NCBI RefSeq assembly: GCF_048544455.1
Contig: NC_133537.1
Location: 70,217,634-70,281,633, forward strand
Source of the DNA: Silene latifolia
Lineage: Eukaryota; Streptophyta; Magnoliopsida; Caryophyllales; Caryophyllaceae
DNA length: 64,000 bases
Direction of reading: 5' to 3'
Notes under the pieces: generated by a model
What the model saw: the letters and a program-made list of their open reading frames with translations, nothing else
What the model was told of the DNA's origin: nothing
Database searches by the model: none
Shown: one piece after another, positions 24,553 to 35,251 of the stretch
Position numbering within the stretch: the first letter of the stretch is position 1
Layout: the number at the start of each line of letters is the position of its first letter
Position numbers and translations under genes: made by a program

Positions 24553-27500
24553 CGCGTTAATCACAGAAACAAACGCAAATCAGCAGAAAGGATGGAGAAA
24601 ATCAATCAAGTGGACCAACAATTAAGGAAGACTCTTCAAGCTCACCACTGGAGAAGGAGAGATGTTGAAAGGAGAACCAGAAGACGATGAATTCGAGTCA
24701 GAGTCAGAGTCGGAGTCAGAGTCGGAGTCTAGAGAGGTCGCTAAGGAGTCTTCTCCTGTCGTCATCCCCTTTCCCATTGTTTCTCCTAGCCTAGCCTCAA
24801 ATAGTAACAGTAGTTCGGGAAATGTCCCAACAACTTTCCCTTTACCGCCACTGACCACAGATCAGATGGCTTCTTTGTTTCAACTTTTCTCAAACTTTAA
24901 TATGAATAAATCAGGTTCTGCTTACTCTTTGTGTTATCTTGAGTGCAATTCTGTTTACGATGATACTGAGGATGACCAAGACCCAGACTCAATTGAGATA
25001 CCTCCCTACGTAGCCAAAGAAATATTATAAGAAGGGGAAGGGAGACCAGTAATAGAGAACACCGAACCCATCAATGTAGGAACCGAAACCATCAATAGAT
25101 ACCTCCCTACGTAGCCAAAGAAATATCGCCGAACATAGAATCCCAGTTAAGCCAGGTTTCAAGCCTGTGAAACAGAAGCTTCGTCGAATGAGAACAGAAT
25201 GGGCTCTCAAGATTAAGGAAGAAGTCGACAAGCAATTCAAAGCCGGGTTCATCAAAGTTCTGGAGTATTCTGACTGGGTAGCTAACATAGTACCTGTACC
25301 CAAAAAGGATGGGAGAATCCGTGTTTGTGTCAATTTTAGAGACTTAAACAAAGCAAGTCCTAAAGATGACTTCCCTCTACCACATATCGACATATTGGTG
25401 GACAATACCGCAGACCACGCGTTACTATCCTTCATGGATGGATATGCGGGTTATAACCAATTTAAGATGGCCATATAAGACATGCATAAGACCGCCTTTG
25501 TCACTAAATGGGGAACCTATTGCTATACGGTCATACCGTTTGGGTTAATCAACGCCGGAGCTACATATCAACGCACCACAACTACACTCTTACACGACAT
25601 GATGCATAAAGAAGTTGAGGTATACATAGACGACATGATTGTCAAATCCAAGGATAGAGAGGGGCATATTGCGAACCTTCGCAAATTCTTCTCAAGGCTA
25701 CGAAATTACAACATGAGGCTCAATCCTCAGAAGTACGCATTCGGAGTAACATCTGGTAAACTCCTGGGATACGTCGTTAGCCAACGAGGTATAGAAATAG
25801 ACCCTTCCAAAATCAAAGCTCTGATCGAAAGGCCACAACCTCAAACAGAAAAAGAAGTCAGAGGATTCCTGGGAAAAGTGCAATATATAAGTCGATTCAT
25901 ATCGAAACTCACCATGATTTGTGAACCTATCTTCAAGAAGCTCAAGAAAACGGATCACACCATGTGGGATGATGACTGTCAGAAGGCATTTGACCGAATC
26001 AAGGAGATATTAGCTAAACCACCAGTGCTCATGCCACCTCAACGAGATCAACCTCTTGGTTTATATCTCACAAGAATCAAACAGACCATGGGTGCCATGC
26101 TAGCTCAAACCGTAGGAAAAGAAGAAAGAGCTATCTACTACCTTAGTAAGAAGTTCTTGGAGTACGAGTGCAAATACTCACAACTCGAAAAGACATGCCT
26201 CGCTCTTGTGTGGGCAACGAATAAGCTACGACATTACATGCTTAGCTACTTCGTCAAAATATACTCCAAAATGGATCCAGTCAAATACCTCTTCGAGAAA
26301 CCCGTCCTCAACGGACGATTAGCAAGATGGACTTTGATGCTCTCAGAGTTCGATCTCAAGTACGTGCCCCTGAAAGTTATAAAAGGGCGCGCCGTTGCCG
26401 AATTCTTTGCAGAAAATCCCATCAATGATGCACAAACAATAGATACTTGGTCATTTCCAGACGAGGATATACTCCAAACTGATGTAGACTCCTGGGACCT
26501 TTACTTCGATGGAGCATCAAAGTTAAGAGGATTTGGAATAGGAGTATTGCTCATTTCTCCTGAAGGTGAGCATACACCAATTTCTGTCAAGCTCGACTTC
26601 GAGGTGACAAACAATGCTGCAGAATACGAAGCTTGTCTCATTGGACAACAATCGGCAGTGAGCTTAGGCATTACAAACCTCCGAGTACATGGGGATTCAT
26701 CCCTGATCATTAACCAAGTTACGGGATCTTAGAAAATCCGAAGCGAAAGCTTAGCATCCTATCAAGCCAGAATAGACCAAGTTGCCCAATTCTTTGATCA
26801 CGTGACCTATCTACACCTACCTCGGGAAGAAAATCAATTTGCGGATACTCTTGCAAAACTCGCATCTTTGATTAATATGCCAGATGACATGGTGGAAATG
26901 CCTTTATGCATCGAGCGACGATCAGAGCCAGCTTATGTCCACTAAATCACCGATGAAGAGGAAATCACAAAGGAACCCTGGTTCAAGCGATCCTAGATTT
27001 CATGCTCAACGGTACCTATCCACCCGATATGGACAAAAGGGGACAACGTGCTATACGCCTACTAGCTTCCCAATACGTTCTCATGCAAGGAGAGTTATAC
27101 AAAAGAACACCTCTTGATGTAATCCTACATTGCCTTGATCATTCACAAGCACGGAAAGTGATGGAAGAAGTTCACGATGGAGAATGCGGTCCTCAAATGA
27201 GTGGGCCCATGATGGCAAAGAAAATCACACGTTTGGGGTATTATTGGACCACAATGGAATCCGATTGCATCAAATATGTAAGGCATTGTCACAATTGCCA
27301 AATCTTCGGGAATGTACAGCATGTCCCTCCTTCATTGCTCTACACGATGACATCTCCTTCGCCATTTTCTGCCTGGGGAATTGATATAATCGGGAAGATA
27401 ACCCCAGCCGGAACAGGAGGTCATTGTTTCATCCTAGTAGCAATCGACTATTTCACCAAATGGGTAGAAGCGGCTTCCTACACTAGTCTCACGGCTAAAA

Positions 27501-28226
27501 AACGTGGCAAAGTTCATACAAAACAACATCATATGTCGATACGGTTGCCCACATGAGATCATTAGTGATAATGGATCACATTTCCAAGCTGAGACTGAGC
27601 AATTGCTAGCCAAGTACAAAATTAGGCACCACCACTCGTCGCCATATAGACCACAGACTAATGGCGCGGTAGAGGCTGCAAACAAGAACGTTGTCACAAT
27701 TCTCAAGAAAATGATTGACAACTATCGAGATTGGCCAAGCAAGATACCCTTTCCTTTGTGGGGATATCGCACATCCGTTAGGACGCCCACTGGGGCCACC
27801 CCTTTCTATTTGACCTATGGCATAGAAGCTGTACAACCAGTCGAGTTAGAAATACCATCATTGCGTATCTTACTCGAAAGTCAAATCCCGGAAGCCGATT
27901 GGAAGAGGGATAGGTATGAAGAACTCATCCTCCTGGATGAACGTAGGCTATGCGCCTTGCACAATGTCCAAACATATCAAGCACGTATCAAACGAGCTTT
28001 CAACAAAAGGGTTAAGCCAAGGAACATCAAGGAAGGAGACTTAGTACTCAAATCGGTTAGAGCTCTTTTACCTGTCGATCCACGGGGAAAGTTCAAACCC
28101 AATTGGGCCGGGCCATTTCTTGTCAAGTCCATACTTCTAGGGGGTGCGGTTAGAATTACAGACCTAGATGGGAATGAATTTTCCAACCCAACAAACCTCG
28201 ACCAACTAAAGCGGTATTATGCCTAG
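24553..28226 (+). pseudogene. Tat pol: reverse transcriptase, RNase H, integrase (broken)
   Basis: Continues the protease frame after the nested LTR. An acidic Glu-Ser repeat linker (24690-24735) precedes RT, whose fingers begin near 25140. RT has 'RVCVNFRDLNKAS' and the catalytic YIDDMIVKS at about 25620. RNase H has 'LYFDGASK' near 26500 and 'NNAAEYEA' near 26610. Integrase has Asp in 'WGIDIIG' (about 27380), Asp in 'IISDNGSHF' (27560) and Glu in 'GAVEAANK' (27670). Breaks: TAA near 24622, a deletion with filler at 25026-25126, TAA at 25476, TAG at 26730, a stop near 26943, and frameshifts near 26990 and 27500. In the integrase zinc finger the second His is Gln ('CGPQMSG'). Confidence 0.9.
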
Positions 28227-28778
28227 AATAGGAACAAAAACGCGCCTCGCGTAACCTCATATGTCACTCTTGTGGCACTAAATAAACGGCCCCTGGCCAA
28301 GCTGAAATAAGCTAATGTCACTCTGCTCTTGCATTTTGACAAATTTGTCATCCTCATATCATCAAATAAACTAAATTTGCACCTTAAGAGTAAGTAAAAA
28401 GCTCATGCTTATCTTCTAAAGTTCATTACAAGCTCTTGCTTAGAACAATTATTCTTTTACATTTACTCGAACTACGCGCAAGGGTTTAATTTCATTTTTT
28501 AAATGAATACGTAGGCAATCCTTCACAGGATACAACCCATTATTTTCAAAATGTAAATAGAAGGACATTTGCGATCGCACTTGGAATTCGAGAAGAATAA
28601 TAAATAGAAAATCACAACAGTTTCATAACCAATTTAACCTTTTTTATTTCATCCATTTTCTAGTAATAATACGTTACATAATAATAAAAAAATAATAAAT
28701 AAAAATAGGCTATGATTCTAAAAAAACCCACCTTTTTATTACAATAATAATAATAATAAATAATAATAAAGACTTGGG
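28227..28778 (+). other. Spacer between Tat pol and antisense gene A
   Basis: No gene. It contains short (AAT)n runs at 28740-28770. It presumably contains the 3' ends of the plus-strand pol transcript and of the minus-strand gene. Confidence 0.5.
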
Positions 28779-30328
28779 CTATTCCTCCATGTTCCCTTTG
28801 CCCTTGTCATTCTTGTCATATTTCTTTTCACGACCTCGAGCCGGACACTCTTGCGCCACTTTAGACCTAATCACCAACGGTCTTTCTCGAGGCCTGGCCT
28901 TCCCATTCTTGTCAATCACTTTTTCCATGACAGGAGAGGTATTCGGTTTCTTCGAAGGATGAACAACTCGAAACCCAGCTTCCTGCTCTCCCTCAGTAAG
29001 ATGCTTCTCTTTCTCCTTTTCCACCTCGCGCACCTTGTAGTCAACAGGCTCGCGCTTCCTCAATCTCTAGCGCTCCTCCGAAGTAGTAGCCTTCCTCCAT
29101 CGCAGGTAGGAATCCGACACCCATAAGGCACTAACAGAAGAATTCAAGAACCATACATTTCTTTGAGCCCATTTAATGGCCCACTCCCTTCGGCTCTCGG
29201 TAGTAAGTGCCACGGCAGTCTGCGGGACGGTGTCAAGCTTCGGAATTGTCTGCTTTAGTCCAACCTGTCTCATTAGCCTCTCCGGGAAGATGCATACCAT
29301 GAATTCCAAGCCAGAAATGCGCACAGATCGAGTAGGATCCAAAGAAGACACTCCAGTGACAAATTTGAGGTGCCACCATGGTACAATCCACCTGATCAAG
29401 GGGCCATCATCACTCTTCAATTTATTCTCCCAATAATTGCAGACTCAAGTGAAGTCCACCATGTACAGCGTGGTCCTCATTGCGATCGAACGAGCATGAT
29501 AAGAAGAAACATGAACTGGGGGCTCGATCAATCGAAGGCGCTCCATAAGCCAAACCTACCAAAAGCAGGTATTAGACATCAAAAAAAAAAGAAGAAAGTC
29601 GAAAAAAGAAAGAAAAAAAAAAGTCGAAAAAAAAAACGAACGAAAGAAAAAAAAAACGAAAAAAAAAGAGGACGAAAAGAAAAATATGCTTTTACCTGCA
29701 AGATAACGGGACTTCCCAAGTACGGTAGGTCGCGATTGGCTTTCCTATTATCCAACCCCAAAAGGATCTCTCCTAAACATAAACAAGCTGGGCTCCTGCG
29801 CAGCTCCATTTGTTCATCTAGGCCCAGGAGACGGGGATCACCTCTCAAGTCGTCTTCAACATGCCCTTGAAGGACATATACATGCAACAAGCAAAACCCG
29901 AATGCCCTTCGCCTGGCAACATAAGAAACGGTGGGGTCGGCCCTATTAATGAATCTGTCAATGAAGTCCAACATCCGCACTCCTTTCGAGGTCACTAAAC
30001 GGTCCACCTCGAGCCTTGTTAATCCAATAAAGTCTCTAAATTTGCTCTTATACCCTTGTGAAGTAGAAGGAATGGCAGGTAAGTGTTCTGGGTCCCACCC
30101 ACCGATCGCAGCAATTTCTTCAGGAAATGGGCAAATGTCGCCTCCGGGGAACGCAAAAACATGATAATTCGGGTCCCAATAATCAAGACAAGCATCTAAG
30201 AATGGTTTGACAACCTTGATAAGCTTCAAAATCAACAAGGATCCAAGATTATAAGCGCCCATGTCGTGCTTCTCCATGTTGGAAAACTCATTGGTCCACT
30301 CTTTTAGGTGAATCTCCAAAGTATTCAT
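28779..30328 (-). pseudogene. Tat antisense gene A (spliced, unknown function)
   Basis: Minus-strand gene between pol and the 3' LTR. Exon 1 is 30328-29696, ending in a good donor (CAG|GTAAAA); its frame is open for 211 codons and has 'YWDPNYHVFAFPGG' and 'EEIAAIGGWDP'. That pattern resembles a retroelement-associated plant domain of the plant-mobile-domain/DUF7745 kind, though I am not certain which. The intron contains a purine/pyrimidine-biased tract. Exon 2 runs from about 29560 to 28779 and ends in a basic Lys/Glu-rich tail. Exon 2 has two in-frame stops, a TGA near 29444 and a TAG at 29067-29069. Antisense ORFs in this position are known for Tat-lineage elements such as Retand. A TATA box lies 85-93 bases upstream of the ATG. 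Confidence 0.7.
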
Positions 30329-30412
30329 GATGAGTGATTATATTGAGAATTTTATGTAATAAGACGAAGAAGAGACGGAAGAATTTTGTGAATAAAACCT
30401 CTATCAACGTCT

Positions 30413-30421
30413 CTATTTATA
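30413..30421 (-). promoter_or_regulatory. TATA box of antisense gene A
   Basis: TATAAATAG on the minus strand within 'TTTAGTATAAATAGAG', 85 bases upstream of the ATG at 30328. The flanking bases are close to the LTR promoter's 'ATTAGTATAAATAGGAG', suggesting shared ancestry or convergent use. Confidence 0.65.
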
Positions 30422-30464
30422 CTAAACTCTGTTTCCTAAAATCGCGAAGCAGACATGCAGGGAA

Positions 30465-30530
30465 CAGCGCAAAGACTTTGCGCGCTCTTCAAAGGGACGC
30501 TTGACTCCCGCCGCGCCTCTTCCTCAGCAA
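30465..30530. repeat. GCGC/CTGCG cassette upstream of antisense gene A
   Basis: 'GAACAGCGCAAAGACTTTGC' followed by 'GCGCTCTTC' and 'CGCGCCTCTTCC'. This is the same inverted-repeat cassette type found three times per LTR, placed here 45-115 bases upstream of the antisense TATA. Confidence 0.7.
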
Positions 30531-31214
30531 GGTTTATGTGATTTTCCGTGTTGGATCTTTCCTAAATTCCTTGGCAAATAATTTCCTATTCCTACGGGTT
30601 ATTGTTTTGGTAAATACGTGACAATTGCCATATTTCGTGTTTCCTAATTCCGCGGGCACGCATTTCGAGACAATATCAGCATTTTCGTCATTTTAACACA
30701 CTTGTACATTTTCATTTTAGGGAATAATTTTCTTTTTTTTAATGTCATTCATTTCAAAATTTATATATACTTCTTTGTAATCATTTCATTTCTAACTTAT
30801 AGGTTTTTATTTTTTTTCATTTTTGTAGGGGTAACCCTCCCTACCGTCCGGTCATTTCCGGCAAATTTTTTGCATTTTGACACTTTCTTTTGCATTTTCT
30901 TTGCATCCTTTTGAGTCTTTCGTTTTGCGATAATTTAGGCCATATGTATTTACAAATGTATGTTTTGCGTGATTTCTATGTAAATTTCGGCAGCATGACG
31001 GCATAAATCGTCATCTACCAAACCTGTTCAAAGCTAACCTACAGATACAAGCAACGCAACCCAGCAACAAAGGCACTCAGGCCATCATATATACAACCAA
31101 AAAAGGGAAATGTACAACAAACTGGGAGCTTGAGCCCCAAGCAAAGTCCAAAATGTCCAAAATGTAGGTCCAAAATGTATAAATGTGCAAAATACAAACA
31201 ACAACTAAACAAAA

Positions 31215-33509
31215 CTACTGCCGGTCGCCCTCTAGCTCCGAAACTCTTGCCGCAAGAGCAGCAACCTCGGCGTCACGAACCTCAAGCTCCCTCAAAAAGC
31301 GAGCTGTCTCCTCCCGAGACTGGGCCAACTCTCACTCCAGCTCGCGGTCCCCCTGCAAACAGCAAAATTGGCTCATGATAATCATTTTAAGCAATTACAA
31401 GAAAAGTCGGAAAATCAAAGTTCAAAACGAAATAGGCGAAAGATTCGTACCTGATGACCTCGACAGCCGACAAGTGCCTCGACAGCAGTAGCTCGCAGCC
31501 GGTTGGCCACCCTCCATAACGCCACAAACCGAGACGGCGCAACCTGCATTTTCAAAAAGAAGTTCTCAATAATTGAATAAGTTCAATCAAATGTGTCCTT
31601 ACATAAAATCATGCAAATTAGAGGCTCACACTCCGAATCAGATGCTGCCAATCGTCCAGGCCAGCATCCGTCACAGCCACGTCAAAGTCACGTTGCTCGG
31701 AGATCGTCGTCCTCCCGGTCGTGTTAGTGTACTCGAGGGTCTCGGGGTACTCTGGGGGCTCGATGCCCGCCGCCTCAACCTCCTGCAAAGTCAAATGTTT
31801 CTCGTTAATCGATGATCTTTCATCGTATTCTCAAATCAAATCAATCAGAAAAGGAGAGTAAGATGCTCACCACAACCGGCCAGTACGCCAACCTCCCGTA
31901 GAGGAACGCCGAGTAGTCCTCGCCAATAAGAAGGAGGGCGTCACCGCCGACGCCAGGCAAGTCAGCCTCCCTCTCAGCCTCAAAAGGCTCCCTGAACATC
32001 GTCCTAGGAGGATCGATGGGAACCGTCAGGACATCCCGAGAGCACTGACTAGCCAAGCGCTCGCCCAACTACCACACATGACCCATCGACGTCCTCAGCA
32101 GCAACCGGCTCGAGCTCCTAGGTCGAAGGACCTCAGCCACAAAAGGAGGCACTCCAGCGTACTCCGCCCAAGGCCTGGGCACCCACTGGGACAAGACAAA
32201 CACGGAATCATTCTTATGATCGATTAAGAAGTAATGAAGAAGCAAAATGAATATAAGTGAGATGCTCATGCTGTCCAGCTGAAGAGCGTTCACGTCCCGC
32301 CGATAAACACCGTGAGAGGAACTCTTGCTCCTCGTCCGACACATCACCCAATCCCTCACGACGGGATAGGCCTTCTCCAGCGGCTCCGTCCTCTTGGGCG
32401 AGAGGCTCAGAAAGTAGGAGAACACCCACGCCTGTAAAGGCAAGATAGTCAATAAACGATCTTTCGTAACTTGATAAGGAAAAGAGTTGATTTTAGTCTA
32501 AATGAAGGTTCATACCTCCAACAGTAGTCCAGGGCCGACAGCGCCAAGAGAAGTCCCCTTTTCCATCAACTCCGGACGAACCATGGCCCTCATGAAGCGG
32601 ATGAGAATCGCAAAACCAGCAGTGACCCAGTCCCAACGCCCTAGGGAGCTCAGGTCAGAAAGGAAGGGAAGAAGCTTCGTCGACAGCCTCTCTCCCTTGT
32701 CTCCGAGGTAGATCGAATACAGAAACCACCAAAGCCACAAATGGGCCCTCTGCTCAGCTGTACAGGGAGGAGGAGCCGTCTCTCTCCCGTCAATCACCAC
32801 CAGCGCCGGGGTCTTCCCCGCAAAGTAGTCTCGGACATAGGAACTGGGCACCAAACCAGGCACTGTAACAGCCTTCGGTGACAAGTTAACAGCCTCCAGA
32901 GTGACTCCCACCTCACCAAAAGGCATGTGAAAAGTGGAAGTCGTGTCCCAGAATCGGTCCAAGAAAGCGCGGACATGGCTAAGGTTAGCCCGCAGCTTCC
33001 TCTTCGCGATATCCCTCCAAGCCTGCACCAAGGCACCGAACGCTCCATGCTCGATCATGGCGCGCTCCTCCGCCGCCAGCCTCTCGTAGCACTCCATCGC
33101 CGTCGTGTAACCCGAAAACGACCTGATGTTCCCGGCCTCCTATTGTGATTTGAAACAAAAGCTATCTTTAGTTTTGAATGAAAATTGGAAAAGATATGAG
33201 CAAGTGAAACGAAAGAAGATGAGTGATGAGTAATGAATTTAAGATTACCAAACTCTTCACCATCCTGTAGGAAAGGCGACCCTCCGCAGCCCAAAGCACG
33301 TGCCTACTGTCCCAGGTCTCAGCCCACGCAGGTGCTCCCCTCAACTGACGACCTCCTCGTCTCACGTTGGCCCGCCTCGGGGCCTCCTCCTCATTAACAG
33401 CCTCCTCCTCGTGGACCTCGTCCCCAGCAGCCATCACCGCGGCGGTGAAAGCCTCCTCCAAAGCCTCCTCAATAACACGAGAAGGGGTAACATCAGTGTC
33501 TATCTCCAT
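31215..33509 (-). pseudogene. Tat antisense gene B: plant-mobile-domain-like protein
   Basis: Seven exons can be read on the minus strand, all phase 0: 33509-33249, 33139-32516, 32431-32270, 32185-31871, 31782-31630, 31543-31451 and 31352-31215. Exon 2 carries 'TFHMPFGEVGVTLEAVNL', the hallmark of the plant mobile domain, then a Trp-rich stretch. Exon 1 is Glu/Ala/Val-rich and acidic. The last exon predicts a coiled coil (heptads of Leu/Val with Glu/Arg). Damage is light: the donor after exon 3 reads AT instead of GT (GC|ATGAGC, a CpG transition), exon 4 has a TAG near 32067, and exon 7 has a TGA where Trp is expected. Plant mobile domains are shared between retroelements and host silencing proteins of the MAIN/MAIL type; the role here is unknown. 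Confidence 0.8.
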
Positions 33510-35238
33510 GGAGCCCTCCCAGAAGTAGAAGCCTCATCACCTGCAACGTTAAAGTAAGTTTAGGCCGCGTCACGTGACGACAAGCCTGGATTAGGGGACT
33601 TTAGAGCCTTAGGAAGCCCTGAAATCGCTCTCTTCTCGCCATCTTTGGCTATATTCTCACAAACCCGATCACTCATATGGTAGTCCAGGTCAAGTCAAGC
33701 CTAAGTTGAAGCCTAGTCATGGGTTCGAGTCGAAATTTCGGCAGCATTTCGTTATAACGACGATTATGCCCTGAAAAAGCCGTCAAAAACCAAAATTCCG
33801 AGATGGTAGAAAGTTTACCCATCATCCAAGGATCCCAAATATCAAGTTTCATCGCAAATGGGCAATCCTAAGGCCATTTTCGAAGCAATTTACGGTTTAG
33901 CTGTGAAACCTTCTCAATTTCACTCAAATGCTCAAAACTCAACGAAAATTCGAAACAAATACGTGCTTATGATCCTTATACTACCAATTAACCCTTTACA
34001 TGATCAATTTTGCAAGGCAAGATCATTTGGGGAAATAGCCCCAAATTTTCGACATTTTAGGGTTGGGAACCCTAATTTTGTCGATTAAATTCATCCATTA
34101 TTGAAGATTAATGCAAGAATGATATACATACCTCGATTAGTCATGATGAATGCAAGCTTTTGGATCAAATTTTGGCGGAAATGGTTAAGATTTGAGAGAG
34201 AAATTGGTAAATTGTATTTCGAACAAATGAATTGAATCCCTCTGTTTTGCGCGTTTTTACGCAGAAAAGACACCCTCAGGAATAGACGCAGCAGGCGCTG
34301 TGCCTCTTTCAAGAGACGCAGTTCTTGCTGCGCCTCTTCCTGAGGTTCCTTTCATACGAGTTTTCAAAAATTCGTTATGAGTTCGTTATTTACGGGCCCA
34401 TCTTTGGTGCACCTCTTCCTCAATGCCATTATATCTTTTTTGTTCCGTTTGACGATAATTCTTCGTTCAGACCCGCATTTCTAAGCCAACTGTAGACTAT
34501 TATACGTTATTTATTGCTCCCAAGACTTTTGCTTGTCACAACGAGCCAGTATTCCTTCACAGGTGTTTCGACACGCCTTCATTATATTCCCCCAACGAGA
34601 GTACACGGATAAACTTTCCTTCTCAAAACATGGAGATCAGTTCCCGATTATGTTCCCCCAACGAGAGTTCACGACCGACAGTCACTTCCTTTTGAGACAT
34701 GGAGATCAACATCGACCCCGAATTCTTCCGAAGTTTGTTTGAAGCTCAACGCAAACAGATTTCTCCCAGCAGTTCCAGACTGTGTCCTGCTGTCTTCCCT
34801 AAAAATCATCGTTTCCTTATTATTCCTCAGGCAAACCTTCATATCTCTTAGGTAGCCCTTTTTAGGATAAAACCTTCAAATCTTTCAGAAATTTACCGTA
34901 AATCCTTCAGACGACCCATTTTAGAATCCCTGTGACCCCTAATGTCTTCAGACACCAAGTTATCTTCAGACCAAAGAGTTTTGCCGAAGCGTCTTCAGTC
35001 CCGTTTCACCCAGGGGTATCTCAGGTATGATCTCTTCTTATGGCTGGCGAGCCTCCTTACGTAGTCTAATGGACTTTAAACAACCCTTCCCGATAGTCGA
35101 CAGACTCTAAAATGTTCCCGACGACAGGTCCTTGGTTCAGACCCCTTGAACCGCCTCGCGTCGCCATAGTCGTCAGGTTGTAATCTTCGATTGACCTGAT
35201 GGCTATACTTTGACTTTCGCCTTGTCCAAGCCTCAGTC
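33510..35238 (+). other. Tat 3' untranslated region with short repeats
   Basis: No plus-strand gene. A GCAGCA/TGCTGCG cassette lies at 34262-34345. A roughly 80-base imperfect duplication containing CCCCCAACGAGAGT and ACATGGAGATCA occurs at 34590-34712. The motif CTTCAGA recurs six or more times at 34830-35020. Tandem repeats in this zone are common in Tat-lineage elements. A possible upstream exon of antisense gene B ends at the donor-like GAG|GTATGT near 34132 (minus strand), unproven. Confidence 0.5.
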
Positions 35239-35251
35239 AAAGTGGGGGCTC
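35239..35251 (+). other. Polypurine tract of Tat element
   Basis: AAAGTGGGGGCTC directly precedes the 3' LTR start TGTAGATACC. Confidence 0.8.

Noticed and set aside
29370-29870. Plus-strand Lys/Arg-rich ORF
   Set aside because: It crosses the purine-rich intron of antisense gene A; the basic run is low-complexity sequence.
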